From: Lentibacillus persicus
Lineage (GTDB): Bacteria > Bacillota > Bacilli > Bacillales > Amphibacillaceae
Length of the DNA: 41,266 bases
NCBI RefSeq assembly: GCF_900112705.1
Contig: NZ_FOMR01000012.1
Coordinates: 1 to 41,266, forward strand
Direction of reading: 5' to 3'
Notes under the pieces: model-generated
Told to the model about the DNA's origin: nothing
The model's input: the letters and a program-made list of their open reading frames with translations, nothing else
Database searches by the model: none
Shown here: one piece after another, positions 14,230 through 23,157 of the stretch
Layout of the letters: each line of letters begins with the position of its first letter
Numbering within the stretch: position 1 is the first letter of the stretch
Made by a program: the position numbers and the translations under genes

Positions 14230-15168
14230 ATGAGCAGGCAAATTGTCACCTCATCAAATATAAAAAATGCTGGAGATGCAACAGACAAAGAAAAATCGTC
14301 ATCCCTGGCGGCGGATTTGAAATCACTCTTCAAAATTCCTGTCCTGATTGCGAATGCCGTTCCGGTTTTTGCTGGTTTCTGGCTTGCTTTATATTTTACT
14401 GAAGCTTCATTTGCATCTAACCTTGATATGTTATTATTGACGCTTGTTGGCAGTACGCTGGTGATGGCAGGTGCACTTGTTTTTAATAACTGGTACGATG
14501 TTGATATTGACACCATTATGGACAGGACGAAATCACGGCCAACAGTGACCGGCCGTATTTCGCTTCAAACAGTGCTTGGAATTGCTGTTGCAGTGACTGT
14601 GCTTGGATTGTTGCTGTTATCGTTCACAACCCTTGAGGCGGTTATTTATGCCTTCATCGGATGGTTTACTTACGTTGTACTTTACACAATGTGGTCAAAA
14701 CGCCGCTATACGCTGAACACCGTGATTGGAAGTATTTCAGGTGCTGTCACACCATTGATTGGCTGGGCGGCGCTGGAACCCGCTTCACACATTGTTCCGA
14801 TTGTTCTGGCACTCATTATTTTTGTTTGGCAGATGCCGCACACGTTTGCGATTGCCATACGAAAATATGATGAGTACAAGGCGGCTAATGTAAAAATGCT
14901 TCCGGTCGTGCATGGGTTGGAAATAACAAAACGCCAGATGGTTATTTATATTGCATGTCTTTTGCCGCTCCCGTTTTATTTGTTTTCACTCGGCACAGCG
15001 TTTGTAGTGATTGCTACAGTGCTGAACCTTGGCTATCTTGTGTTGGCATTCAGCGGCCTCTTCACTGAAAACACCCGTAAATGGGCGGACAAGATGTTTA
15101 TGGTGTCCGTTAACTATTTAATGGTTATTTTTGTAGCGGCAATTGCAGTCACATTGCCGTTGTACTGA
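14230..15168 (+). CDS. ctaB: Protoheme IX farnesyltransferase (CtaB-like, UbiA family)
   Basis: A 312-residue polytopic membrane prenyltransferase that would convert heme b to heme O for cytochrome oxidases. Both family motifs are present: NNWYDVDIDTIMDRTKSRP (first aspartate motif) and the DEYKAANVKMLPVV loop. About nine hydrophobic segments follow a 35-residue soluble N-terminus. ATG 14230 is preferred over ATG 14221 because AAAGGATG gives correct spacing only for the former. No other oxidase gene is adjacent, so it may be a second ctaB copy in the genome. Another UbiA substrate is less likely. Confidence 0.85.
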   Translation: MSRQIVTSSNIKNAGDATDKEKSSSLAADLKSLFKIPVLIANAVPVFAGFWLALYFTEASFASNLDMLLLTLVGSTLVMAGALVFNNWYDVDIDTIMDRTKSRPTVTGRISLQTVLGIAVAVTVLGLLLLSFTTLEAVIYAFIGWFTYVVLYTMWSKRRYTLNTVIGSISGAVTPLIGWAALEPASHIVPIVLALIIFVWQMPHTFAIAIRKYDEYKAANVKMLPVVHGLEITKRQMVIYIACLLPLPFYLFSLGTAFVVIATVLNLGYLVLAFSGLFTENTRKWADKMFMVSVNYLMVIFVAAIAVTLPLY

Positions 15169-15237
15169 GTAACAGTTAAGATTAAATTATGGTTATATCG
15201 GGGAATATGAAACTAAATGGAAAAGGAGGCGCTTGTT

Positions 15238-15513
15238 ATGGCAGACATTAAAAAAGGTGACCATAAGTTTTACATTGGGGATGAAGAAGATCCCAAAGCC
15301 GAAATAACGTATATTGATGTCGATGCTGACACGCTGAATGTTGACCATACCTATGTGTCAGAAGATCTCCGCGGTGAAGGCATAGCAGGCAAGCTGGTTG
15401 AAAAAATGGTGAATTTTGCACGCGATGAAGGAAAAAAGATTGATCCGACATGCGAATACACCAAGAAAAAAATGGAAAAAACACCTGAATATCATGACGT
15501 GCTGGCTGGATAG
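15238..15513 (+). CDS. YjdJ-type small GNAT acetyltransferase
   Basis: A 91-residue mini-GNAT protein (N-acetyltransferase YjdJ family). It has the strand AEITYIDVDADTLNVDHTYV, the acetyl-CoA loop LRGEGIAGKLVEKMVNFARDEG and a C-terminal CEYTKKKMEKTPEYHDVL segment, all typical of the family. ATG 15238 follows AAAGGAGGCG with ideal spacing. It sits between ctaB and a terminator at 15535-15562 and is probably cotranscribed with ctaB or expressed from its own promoter. Substrate unknown. Confidence 0.88.
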   Translation: MADIKKGDHKFYIGDEEDPKAEITYIDVDADTLNVDHTYVSEDLRGEGIAGKLVEKMVNFARDEGKKIDPTCEYTKKKMEKTPEYHDVLAG

Positions 15514-15534
15514 CAGTCAGTATGGTGAACAGTT

Positions 15535-15562
15535 GCCGGGGTTACGCTTCCCTGGCTTTTTT
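15535..15562 (+). terminator. Terminator after the yjdJ-like gene
   Basis: GCCGGGG (15535-15541) pairs with CCCTGGC (15550-15556) with one G-U pair, followed by six T. Confidence 0.8.
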
Positions 15563-15607
15563 AATATAATATAATAGAGAATGATTAAGCTGGAAGAGGG
15601 ACAAACC

Positions 15608-16252
15608 ATGCAAAAAGTGGCACAAATTATTTATGAAAGCATAATGATTTTACTCGTGATGCTTACGATCATAACCATATGGACAGAGGATACCTATAAT
15701 TCGACACTCAGCTGGATTGTCTGGGGAGTATTCTTTGCGGATTTTACGGTCCGTTTTGTTATGGCGAAAGCAAAGTGGGACTTCATTAAACAAAACCCTT
15801 TTCTATTAATCGCTATTATTCCATTCGACCAGTTTTTTCAGGTTGCGAGAGTCGTACGGATTATCTATTTATTCAGGATTAAAACGATTACGAAATACTA
15901 TGTCGTGCCTTATATCGAAAAACTCACCGTTCAATCTAAATCATTGATTTTATCCATTGTTGTGATACTACTCTTAGCTGAAGGCTTTCTGCTCCAAAAA
16001 GCAGAACAATCAGTGGATACTTACGTGGATGCATTATATGTCGTGACGGGTTATTTACTCTTTTTTGGCCATCGGATCTTTGAAATCGAACAAGCCATTT
16101 CGGTAGCGACACTGACAGTTGTGTCGGTTCTTGGTATTGCCCTCCAGGGACTTGCCCTGCAATGGGTGTTTAATAAATTGGACGTCGTGTTTAAACGATT
16201 TACACACCGGCGGAAAACGAATTCGGATGAACGGCGGGAAGCCAAAAATTAA
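15608..16252 (+). CDS. Voltage-sensor/ion-channel-like membrane protein without a K+ filter
   Basis: A 214-residue membrane protein with the layout of a bacterial six-segment potassium channel. Segments S1-S3 (about 10-30, 36-55, 66-76) lead to an S4-like helix with spaced arginines (VARVVRIIYLFRIK, about 80-93). Then come S5 (about 113-131), a re-entrant region starting DALYVVTGYLLFFGHR and a last helix. The canonical TVGYGD-type selectivity filter is absent at the expected place. ATG 15608 follows GAAGAGGG; an in-frame ATG at 15581 lacks a site. It may be a channel relative that has lost K+ selectivity, or a voltage-sensing protein. Confidence 0.7.
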   Translation: MQKVAQIIYESIMILLVMLTIITIWTEDTYNSTLSWIVWGVFFADFTVRFVMAKAKWDFIKQNPFLLIAIIPFDQFFQVARVVRIIYLFRIKTITKYYVVPYIEKLTVQSKSLILSIVVILLLAEGFLLQKAEQSVDTYVDALYVVTGYLLFFGHRIFEIEQAISVATLTVVSVLGIALQGLALQWVFNKLDVVFKRFTHRRKTNSDERREAKN

Positions 16253-16266
16253 AATACTATAGCGGT

Positions 16267-16400
16267 TCGCTGCAGTTTACCCGGGAATCGCTGTAGTCTT
16301 CAGCGGTCCGCTGTAGTTGGGCTAAGAATCGCTGTAGATTGCTCCATGATTGCTGTAGATTCTTTCAAAATCGCTGTAGTTTTACCGATAATCGCTGTAA
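16267..16400 (+). repeat. Tandem array of seven 21-bp-period units
   Basis: The core (A)ATCGCTGTAG recurs seven times, with the CTGTAG part at 16270, 16291, 16311, 16332, 16353, 16374 and 16395. Spacing is 21 bp except one of 20. The sequence between cores is not conserved. The same core in the opposite orientation and with the same period occurs at 37931-38005. The rest of 16253-16555 shows only an AT-rich promoter-like stretch before 16556. Confidence 0.8.
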
Positions 16401-16555
16401 TTCCCCTTAAGGATTCCTATTCCACGAGATTCTTCGTATAAGTAAGCTCCCCTTAACATAGTTATAACGAGAAAAACATTCATATCTTTTCCTTTTTTCA
16501 TCAAACTTTCATAAAACTTGCTTATAGTAAAAGAGAGACGAACGGAGGATATATC

Positions 16556-17206
16556 ATGACATCAGCTTGGGTATTTATGAAGGTTACTGTTATTGTTTTA
16601 AGCATCGTGGCCGGGTTGATCTTTTTTTACGTCACAAGTCCGGCAGGGAAGGCGTTGAAAAAACAGCAATTAGAGGAAAGTATTTCACTTATCATTAATT
16701 TTGTCCTGTTTATATGGGCGGGGAAAATCTTGCTTAATTTGAATATATTTATAACGGACCCGCTTGCGGTGCTGGCTTATCCAAGTGATTCGAATGCTTT
16801 TTACCTCGCGCTGTTACTCCTTTTGGCCAATCTGGCGTGGAAGGTAAAAAAAGAAAAAGCCAAAGTAGAAACGATGCTTATGTCACTTATGCCGGTATTT
16901 CTGGCTTCGGCGTTCACATATGAATTTTTAGATATTATTGTGAATGACAAGCTGCTGTCATGGGGGCATTTAAGTTTACTTTTTATACTGCTTATTGTCT
17001 ATTTGATCTGGCAGGAGCGGCTTGCTGCAGAAAAGCTGATGGCGGTCGTTTTTGCGTTATGGAGCGCGGGTCAACTCCTCATAGCCATCCCGTTATCGTT
17101 CACGGTTTTATATGGCTATACGATGGCCACGTGGTTTTTAGCGATTGTATTCATCATAAGTGTCATCACAATTATAAACAATAAGAGAAAGGAACGACGA
17201 ACATGA
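16556..17206 (+). CDS. Polytopic membrane protein coupled to ccdA, unknown
   Basis: A 216-residue membrane protein with about seven hydrophobic segments and a basic C-terminus (NNKRKERRT). I do not recognise a family. ATG 16556 is preceded by ACGGAGG. Its stop overlaps the start of the truncated ccdA (ATGA at 17203-17206), a sign of translational coupling, and resA follows. Context suggests a role in extracytoplasmic thiol chemistry or cytochrome c maturation, but no cysteine motif is visible in it. The association could be lost now that ccdA is broken. Confidence 0.65.
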   Translation: MTSAWVFMKVTVIVLSIVAGLIFFYVTSPAGKALKKQQLEESISLIINFVLFIWAGKILLNLNIFITDPLAVLAYPSDSNAFYLALLLLLANLAWKVKKEKAKVETMLMSLMPVFLASAFTYEFLDIIVNDKLLSWGHLSLLFILLIVYLIWQERLAAEKLMAVVFALWSAGQLLIAIPLSFTVLYGYTMATWFLAIVFIISVITIINNKRKERRT

Positions 17207-17379
17207 CTGCAGCAGCAGATTTAACGGTTTGTCTGGCATTGGGCGCCGGGGTTCTTTCCTTCCTTTCCCCATGTACATTGCCGATTTTTCCGGCATATTT
17301 GTCTTACATAACCGGGAATGCGCTGTCAACATTTCTGTTAAAAGCAGTTGAAGGGACATGGTTTTCCAATTTAGGATGA
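17203..17379 (+). pseudogene. ccdA: Truncated ccdA (thiol-disulfide transfer membrane protein)
   Basis: The 58-codon frame begins with a clear CcdA N-terminus, [28 protein letters not shown], including the first redox cysteine (C24). It then runs into unrelated sequence and a stop at 17377. Complete CcdA proteins are about 235 residues with six membrane segments and a second essential cysteine, both missing here. It is a remnant after an internal or 3' deletion. The start is translationally coupled to the upstream membrane gene and GAAAGGAACG serves as ribosome site. resA follows after 15 nt, so the deletion left the downstream gene intact. Confidence 0.8.
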
Positions 17380-17394
17380 CAGGAGGTAATGCAT

Positions 17395-18021
17395 TTGAAA
17401 AAAATAGCCATAATTGTTGTCTTGACAGGTATGCTTGCATGGTCGGTCTATGACCTTGTTGGCAGTTCAGATAATCAAGAGACAGCAAATGAAGCAGAAA
17501 AAGCCGAAGAGAGTTCGTTTTCAGTTGAGGAAGGTTCAGTAGAAGAAGGCGGTGGTACACCAAGTGAGAGTGCTGAGGACAGTCCTGATTCGGACAGTGT
17601 TGGTCTTGATGTTGGCAATATAGCACCGGATTTTCAGTTGGAAACACTGAATGGTGAGCAAGTTGCTTTATCTGATTACCGCGGGCAGCGTGTTATGGTA
17701 AACTTCTGGGCGACCTGGTGTCCGCCATGCCGGGCTGAGATGCCGGACATGCAATCATTTTATGAAAATAAGAATGTCGAAATTCTTGCCATCAATCTTA
17801 CCGGAACAGAAAGCAGTCGTGAAGGTGTCTCAGACTTCACAGATGAGTTTGGGCTGACGTTTCCTATATTGATGGACGAAAACACGCAAGTTGCCAATGA
17901 CTATCAAATTCAGCCGATTCCCTCATCATTTATGATTGATTCAAACGGACGTATCCAGTTTAAAGCCCTGGGTGCGATGAACTATGAAATGATGGTTCAG
18001 GAATTTGAAATGATGCAATAA
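17395..18021 (+). CDS. resA: ResA/TlpA-type membrane-anchored thiol-disulfide oxidoreductase
   Basis: A 208-residue protein: N-terminal membrane anchor (about 3-23), a 45-residue linker rich in E, S and G, then a thioredoxin-like domain. The active site is WATWCPPC (C109, C112) and a cis-proline loop (PIPSSF) is present. The family reduces apocytochrome c or other disulfides on the outer face of the membrane. TTG 17395 is preferred over ATG 17389 because AGGAGG at 17381-17386 leaves a proper 8-nt gap only for the former. Its usual electron donor CcdA is broken immediately upstream. Bacillus ResA has CEPC, so a general TlpA-like role is also possible. Confidence 0.85.
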   Translation: MKKIAIIVVLTGMLAWSVYDLVGSSDNQETANEAEKAEESSFSVEEGSVEEGGGTPSESAEDSPDSDSVGLDVGNIAPDFQLETLNGEQVALSDYRGQRVMVNFWATWCPPCRAEMPDMQSFYENKNVEILAINLTGTESSREGVSDFTDEFGLTFPILMDENTQVANDYQIQPIPSSFMIDSNGRIQFKALGAMNYEMMVQEFEMMQ

Positions 18022-18060
18022 GTTCGCCTGTATCGTACAATGGAGCCAGAGGTGTTGAAT

Positions 18061-18744
18061 ATGCAACAAACGATACTCGTGGTGGAAGATGATCAGATGA
18101 TACGTCGTCTGATTCGTTTGCATTTGGAAAAATATAACTATGACGTTGTTGAAGCAGGTAATGGTGAAGAAGCTCAGGATGTATTTTTAAACCATCATCC
18201 TTGTCTTATCATCCTTGATTTAATGCTGCCGAAAATGAGCGGTGAAGAATTTTGTCACTGGGTTCGTGAACAGGAACGGAATGAAGTCTCTGTTATAATG
18301 CTATCGGCTAAAGCCCGGATTGAAGATAAGATTGCCGGGCTGCGCATGGGTGCGGATGATTATATCACGAAACCATTTGAGCCCGATGAACTTATTGCAC
18401 ACGTGGAGGCGGTTCTGAGACGCACGGGGCAGTTTTGCCAAAAGGTCGTGCATAACGGCCTGTGTATCAAACCCCGTAAGGGCGAAGTACTTCTTTATGA
18501 CAAGCGGGTTAAATTAACAAAGCATGAATTTAATCTTCTCTATTATTTCATGCAAAATCCCAATAATGTATTGACGCGTGAACAATTGATTGAACAGCTT
18601 TATCCCTACGCAGATAATACAGTGTTGGATCGGACAATTGATGCGCATATAAAAAAGCTTCGGGAAAAAGTTGAAGATAACCCTTCTGAGCCACAACGCA
18701 TCCAGACTGTCCGGGGAATGGGGTATAAGTTTGTCAGTGTATAA
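18061..18744 (+). CDS. OmpR/PhoB-type response regulator
   Basis: A 227-residue two-component response regulator. The receiver domain (about 4-115) has the acidic pair E9/D10 and D11, the phosphorylated aspartate D53 in ILDLMLPKMSG, and KPF near residue 104. The C-terminal winged helix (about 130-226) shows the family motifs LTKHEFNLLYYF and VLDRTIDAHIKKLREKV. ATG 18061 follows AGAGGTG; it lies only 39 nt after resA, so it may share that transcript. The histidine kinase gene overlaps its end. Targets are unknown; resA and its neighbours are candidates. Confidence 0.92.
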   Translation: MQQTILVVEDDQMIRRLIRLHLEKYNYDVVEAGNGEEAQDVFLNHHPCLIILDLMLPKMSGEEFCHWVREQERNEVSVIMLSAKARIEDKIAGLRMGADDYITKPFEPDELIAHVEAVLRRTGQFCQKVVHNGLCIKPRKGEVLLYDKRVKLTKHEFNLLYYFMQNPNNVLTREQLIEQLYPYADNTVLDRTIDAHIKKLREKVEDNPSEPQRIQTVRGMGYKFVSV

Positions 18745-19834
18745 ACGCATGACATCCTTGATTCCGGATGGGTTTCTGGGTCGGCTGTCACTTTTGAATG
18801 TCGTTATTTTTGCATCAGCTATTATTCTCAGCAGTCTTGCGGTTTATAATACAGCATGTTTCTTAGTAGATGCCATGGGAACTTTAAATGATTCACAGCA
18901 AAGACAATTCAATTCGCTGCTGTTTAATTATCTGCTGATTTTTTCAGTTATAACAATCGTTGGCGGGAGTTTGCTTCATTTTTATTTAACGCGGAAATTA
19001 ATTAAGCCAATACGTCGTTTAATCATATCGTTTAAACAGCTGAAAAAAGGGGAGTATCCCAAAGTTGCCGAACTTTCAACAAAGGATGAGATAGGCCAAC
19101 TTGCTTCTCATTTTAATGCGCTGGTAAATCAGCTGGAGGCAAATGACCAGCAGCGCCATAAACTTATTTCGGATTTATCACACGAATTGCGGACGCCGCT
19201 GACTAATTTAAACGGCTACCTTCAAGCACTGGAACGGGGGGATATTGAGGGAAGCCGTGAATTGTACACGTCATTGCACGGGGAATCCCGGCGGCTGACG
19301 TCCATGATGGAAGCACTTGATCAGCTTAAGGAATGGGATCATGCCGCTTCCAGATCGTATGTACAGTACACAACAGCTGATATGGCCGAAATTATCAAGC
19401 AGTGTACAGATATGTTCAGCTGGCGGTTGGAGCAGGAAGCGATCCCAATAACGGTTGATGCCGAAACGTTTGAGATATCAATTCATATAGATGGCGTTCA
19501 GCAGGTAATCAGCAATTTATTGGAAAATGCCATACAATATTACACTGGCAGCGGGGCAATAGACATTCGAGGAGAATTGTATGGATCATGTTATCGTATA
19601 TCGGTCAGCGGCCCAAGTGAATCCATACCTGAAGCGGAAGTGGAAAATATTTTTAGGCGGTTTTATCGATTGGATCATTCCAGAAACAGACTAACCGGAG
19701 GGAGCGGCCTTGGACTCTCAATAGCCCGGGAGATTGTTGTGAATCATGGCGGAAGAATCGGCCTGTCGTCTCAGGGCTCTCGAAACATGTTCTGGTTTGA
19801 ATTGCCGCTTGATAGGAATAAGGATTTGGAATAA
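18731..19834 (+). CDS. Sensor histidine kinase
   Basis: A membrane sensor kinase of about 367 residues. It has two membrane segments (about 18-42 and 64-86) with only a short extracytoplasmic loop, a HAMP domain, and a dimerisation/phosphoacceptor helix SDLSHELRTPLTNL with H151. The ATPase domain has an N-box (NLLENAIQYY) and GGSGLGLSIAREIV. The G1-box, normally DxGxGIP, reads GPSESIP, so the adenine-binding acidic residue is missing. The start overlaps the response-regulator stop. TTG 18731 is used here because GGGG lies at 18719-18722, but GTG 18737 and ATG 18749 are possible. The short loop suggests membrane or intramembrane sensing. Confidence 0.88.
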   Translation: MSVYKRMTSLIPDGFLGRLSLLNVVIFASAIILSSLAVYNTACFLVDAMGTLNDSQQRQFNSLLFNYLLIFSVITIVGGSLLHFYLTRKLIKPIRRLIISFKQLKKGEYPKVAELSTKDEIGQLASHFNALVNQLEANDQQRHKLISDLSHELRTPLTNLNGYLQALERGDIEGSRELYTSLHGESRRLTSMMEALDQLKEWDHAASRSYVQYTTADMAEIIKQCTDMFSWRLEQEAIPITVDAETFEISIHIDGVQQVISNLLENAIQYYTGSGAIDIRGELYGSCYRISVSGPSESIPEAEVENIFRRFYRLDHSRNRLTGGSGLGLSIAREIVVNHGGRIGLSSQGSRNMFWFELPLDRNKDLE

Positions 19835-19837
19835 TCT

Positions 19838-19867
19838 TTGCATTAACCCATCAAACAGTGATATAAT
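19838..19867 (+). promoter_or_regulatory. Promoter of the riboflavin operon
   Basis: TTGCAT (19838-19843), 18-bp spacer, TATAAT (19862-19867), about 30 nt before the FMN riboswitch. Confidence 0.6.
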
Positions 19868-19892
19868 ATAAAAAAATTCAATACTGAATATA

Positions 19893-20040
19893 ACACATTC
19901 CTTCGGGGCAGGGTGCAATCCCCGACCGACGGTGATGAGACATTGTCTCAAAGTCCGTGACCCGTGCGGCATAAAGCCAAACGGTGGATCTGGTGAAACT
20001 CCGGAACCGACAGTGACAGTCTGGATGGGAGAAGGAATTT
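19893..20040 (+). ncRNA. FMN riboswitch (RFN element)
   Basis: Contains the conserved RFN blocks: TTCGGGGCAGGGTG, CCCCGACCGACGGTGAT, AGTCCGTGACCCG, GGTGGATCTGGTGAAACTCC and CCGACAGTGACAGTCTGGATG. The basal stem is ATTCCTTC (19897-19904) with GAAGGAAT (20031-20038). FMN binding is expected to favour the terminator at 20145-20173 and switch off the rib operon. Confidence 0.97.
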
Positions 20041-20144
20041 TTTCGAAGCGTTTTTGTCGGGCTAAGTGTATACATTTGGCGTTTTTGCCGTAGTATATCT
20101 AATCCGCTCAATACAAAACGATGCGATTAAAATTCTGTCCGTAT

Positions 20145-20173
20145 GCCTCTGAAGTGAATTCAGGGGCTTTTTT
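20145..20173 (+). terminator. Riboswitch expression-platform terminator
   Basis: GCCTCTGAA (20145-20153) pairs with TTCAGGGGC (20159-20167) with one G-U pair, followed by six T. It lies 56 nt before ribD and is the likely FMN-controlled attenuator. Confidence 0.88.
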
Positions 20174-20228
20174 AGTGCCTGAATTGTATTATCACAGTTA
20201 AATACTTGCGTGTGAGGAGGATGCAGCA

Positions 20229-21338
20229 ATGGACGATGCACATTATATGCAAATAGCCTTAAATTTGGCTGGTTCAGTTTCGGGACAAACGACTCCCAAT
20301 CCGCCGGTGGGTGCGGTAGTCGTCAAGGATGGCGAAATCCTCGGATTTGGCGCTCATTTGAAGGCAGGGGAGCCACATGCTGAAGTACATGCGCTTCAAA
20401 TGGCCGGCGAGAAAACAAAAGGTGCCACCATATACGTCACGCTCGAACCCTGCAGTCATCATGGCAAAACGCCGCCATGTGCTGATTTAATTATTGAAAA
20501 GGGGTTAAAACGCGCGGTCATTGCCATCAAGGACCCAAATGAAAAAGTCGCCGGGCGCGGGATTGAAAAGTTAGAAGCGGCGGGCGTTGATGTTGAATTG
20601 GGTGTCCTGAAAAGCGAGGCAGCCAAGGTGAACAAATATTTTCTTCACTATATTCGGACCCAAAGGCCGTATGTCACGATGAAGTCGGCTGTCAGTCTGG
20701 ACGGAAAAACTGCAACATATACGGGTGACAGCAAATGGGTGACCGGTGAGGTTGCACGGCGTGATGTTCATCAGTATCGTCACACACATGATGCAATTTT
20801 AGCGGGCGTAAACACCGTTTTTGCTGATAACCCAAGCCTGACTGCCCGTCTGCCGCATGGCAGTAAAAGTCCGCTCCGAATCATTCTCGACAGTGATTTG
20901 CGTACACCTTTGGAAGCTAACGTCGTGAATGATAAGCAAGCTGAAACATGGATTATCACCGGAAAACATGTCAGCGAAGCGCACATGGCAACATTTAAGG
21001 AAAAAAGCGGTGTAAGCATTGTCCCGCTTGATTCACTCGACCCAATGACTGTCCTTGACTATTTGGGAAGCAGAAAAATTATGTCATTATTCGTTGAAGG
21101 TGGAGCTGAGGTGAACGGTTCGTTTTTGGAAAGCGGGGCAATCAATCAGCTTGTGCATTATATGGCGCCAAAATTAATTGGCGGAAAGGATGCGCCTTCA
21201 TCCATTGCGGGCACAGGATTTAAATATATGACAGAAGCATTTCCTCTGACCATCACAAATGTGGAAATGATCGGAGAGGACATTAAAATCACAGCGGAGC
21301 CACGAAAGGGTGATACAGATGTTTACGGGGATTATTGA
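20229..21338 (+). CDS. ribD: Bifunctional riboflavin pyrimidine deaminase/reductase RibD
   Basis: A 369-residue enzyme for the second and third steps of riboflavin synthesis. The N-terminal zinc deaminase domain has HAEVHA (H50, E52) and EPCSHHGKTPPC (C75, C84). The C-terminal NADPH-dependent reductase domain (about 145-360) has VTMKSAVSLDGKTA and the FVEGGAEVNGSF loop. ATG 20229 has GAGGAGG upstream. It is the first gene of a four-gene operon under the FMN riboswitch and overlaps ribE by 20 nt. No unusual residues were seen. Confidence 0.96.
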   Translation: MDDAHYMQIALNLAGSVSGQTTPNPPVGAVVVKDGEILGFGAHLKAGEPHAEVHALQMAGEKTKGATIYVTLEPCSHHGKTPPCADLIIEKGLKRAVIAIKDPNEKVAGRGIEKLEAAGVDVELGVLKSEAAKVNKYFLHYIRTQRPYVTMKSAVSLDGKTATYTGDSKWVTGEVARRDVHQYRHTHDAILAGVNTVFADNPSLTARLPHGSKSPLRIILDSDLRTPLEANVVNDKQAETWIITGKHVSEAHMATFKEKSGVSIVPLDSLDPMTVLDYLGSRKIMSLFVEGGAEVNGSFLESGAINQLVHYMAPKLIGGKDAPSSIAGTGFKYMTEAFPLTITNVEMIGEDIKITAEPRKGDTDVYGDY

Positions 21339-21957
21339 AGAAAAAGGCATCATTAAACAAATCAATCACGTATCCGAAAAATCGATTCAAATGACAATCG
21401 GATCCTCAAACGTTCTGTCAGATATGAACATCGGTGACAGTATTTCGGTGAATGGCATTTGCCTGACCGTAACGGCTTTTACGGGGACAAGCTTTCAGGT
21501 CGATGTCATGCCGGAAACAATTAACGCTACGTCGCTCAAGTCACTGGCAGAAGGGTCCAATGTGAACCTTGAACGCTCAATGCCTGCAGATGGCAGGTTT
21601 GGCGGTCATTTTGTTTCCGGACATGTCGATGGGATTGGGACGATTGTACGTAAAGAAAAACAGGAAAATGCGATTTATTATGACGTGAAAATACCGGACG
21701 AACTGGCTGACTATTTTATCATGAAAGGCTCTGTCGCCGTTGATGGTGTCAGTCTGACGGTATTCGGCTTCAGCGACAGCACGTTTACGATCTCACTTAT
21801 CCCCCATACAGTATCAGAAACCGTATTGGGCGAGAAAAGCACGAACGATATCGTAAATATTGAATGTGACATGCTCGCTAAATATGTAAAAAACATGCTC
21901 AATCACCACCATATAAAAAACGAAGGAAGTGGACAACGTGTTTCATACAATCAATGA
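21319..21957 (+). CDS. ribE: Riboflavin synthase alpha subunit
   Basis: A 212-residue lumazine-to-riboflavin dismutase made of two homologous beta-barrel halves. Both repeats are visible: [10 protein letters not shown]...NGICLTV with [14 protein letters not shown], and [10 protein letters not shown]...[10 protein letters not shown]. The ATG at 21319 overlaps the ribD end by 20 nt, with GAAAGGGTG upstream, and the gene overlaps ribBA by 20 nt. This tight packing means translational coupling. It acts with the RibH shell, encoded two genes downstream. Confidence 0.96.
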   Translation: MFTGIIEEKGIIKQINHVSEKSIQMTIGSSNVLSDMNIGDSISVNGICLTVTAFTGTSFQVDVMPETINATSLKSLAEGSNVNLERSMPADGRFGGHFVSGHVDGIGTIVRKEKQENAIYYDVKIPDELADYFIMKGSVAVDGVSLTVFGFSDSTFTISLIPHTVSETVLGEKSTNDIVNIECDMLAKYVKNMLNHHHIKNEGSGQRVSYNQ

Positions 21958-23131
21958 AGCGATAGATGATTTGAAAGCTGGCAAGCCGGTAATTGTGGTT
22001 GATGATGAGGACCGGGAAAATGAAGGCGATCTGGTGGCACTGTCAGAATATGCGACACCTGAAATGATTAATTTTATGATTACGCACGGAAAAGGGCTTG
22101 TCTGCACATCCATCACACCACACTTAGCCGAAAAACTTAAACTGCCGATGATGGCGAGTCAGAGCAGTGACCCGTATGAAACGGCATTCACTGTCAGCAT
22201 CGATCATCAGGAGACAACGACAGGCATTAGTGCGGGTGACCGGTCGAAAACAATCCGGGCGTTAGTCGATCCCGAAGTTAAAGCGGAAGATTTTAAGCAG
22301 CCTGGCCATGTTTTTCCGTTGATTGCTAAAGAAGGCGGCGTTTTGACGCGGCAGGGTCATACCGAAGCTTCAGCCGATCTCGCAAAGTTGTGCGGCGCCT
22401 CCCCATCAGGTGTTATTTGTGAAGTTATTAAGGATGATGGCACAATGGCGCGGGTGCCGGATTTACGTAAAATGGCTGACACGTTTGGCTTGAAACTGAT
22501 ATCGATAGCAGATCTGGTTGCATACCGCAAGCAGCAGGAATGGCATATCAGCAGAGTTGTGGAAACAACGTTGCCAACCGACTTTGGCACATTTACCGTG
22601 TATGGTTATACGAATGATTTGGATGACAAGGAACATGTTGCGCTCGTAAAAGGCGACATTCATGAGCAAGACAATGTGTTGGCCAGAGTGCATTCCGAAT
22701 GTCTTACCGGTGATGTGTTTGGTTCCCATCGCTGTGATTGCGGACCGCAGCTGCAGGAGGCTTTAAATAAAATTAATGAAGCAGGTGCCGGTGTGTTAGT
22801 ATACATGCGTCAGGAGGGGCGTGGCATCGGGCTGATAAACAAACTCCGTGCCTATGAACTGCAGGATTCCGGTATGGATACGGTAGAAGCAAATGAACAG
22901 CTGGGATTTTCGCCGGATATGCGTGAATATCACCTCAGTGCACAGATTTTAAAGGATATAGGAGCCGAAAAAGTGAATCTTATGACGAATAATCCGGAAA
23001 AAACACGCGGGCTTAAGTTTCACGGTATTGAAATTAGTTCCCGTGTGCCGATTGAGACGGGAAAAACAGACGAAAATCAACGTTACATGCAAGCGAAATA
23101 TCATAAAATGGGACACTTATTCAGTATTTAA
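21938..23131 (+). CDS. ribBA: Bifunctional DHBP synthase/GTP cyclohydrolase II
   Basis: A 397-residue fusion enzyme supplying both riboflavin precursors. The N-terminal half (about 1-200) makes dihydroxybutanone phosphate ([25 protein letters not shown]). The C-terminal half is a zinc GTP cyclohydrolase II with [18 protein letters not shown] and RQEGRGIGL motifs. GTG 21938 is chosen over GTG 21929 because AAGGAAG lies at 21923-21929 and the product then starts [12 protein letters not shown], like Bacillus RibBA. It overlaps ribE by 20 nt. Confidence 0.96.
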   Translation: MFHTINEAIDDLKAGKPVIVVDDEDRENEGDLVALSEYATPEMINFMITHGKGLVCTSITPHLAEKLKLPMMASQSSDPYETAFTVSIDHQETTTGISAGDRSKTIRALVDPEVKAEDFKQPGHVFPLIAKEGGVLTRQGHTEASADLAKLCGASPSGVICEVIKDDGTMARVPDLRKMADTFGLKLISIADLVAYRKQQEWHISRVVETTLPTDFGTFTVYGYTNDLDDKEHVALVKGDIHEQDNVLARVHSECLTGDVFGSHRCDCGPQLQEALNKINEAGAGVLVYMRQEGRGIGLINKLRAYELQDSGMDTVEANEQLGFSPDMREYHLSAQILKDIGAEKVNLMTNNPEKTRGLKFHGIEISSRVPIETGKTDENQRYMQAKYHKMGHLFSI

Positions 23132-23157
23132 ATTGATGAAAAAAGGAGATGAACGTT

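Noticed and set aside
16267-16400. Possible CRISPR array
   Set aside because: The cores are only about 11 bp, degenerate, and the period of 21 bp leaves no room for 30-nt spacers. No cas genes are present.
19893-20173. Novel regulatory RNA before ribD
   Set aside because: Conserved blocks identify it as the well-known FMN riboswitch with a standard terminator platform.
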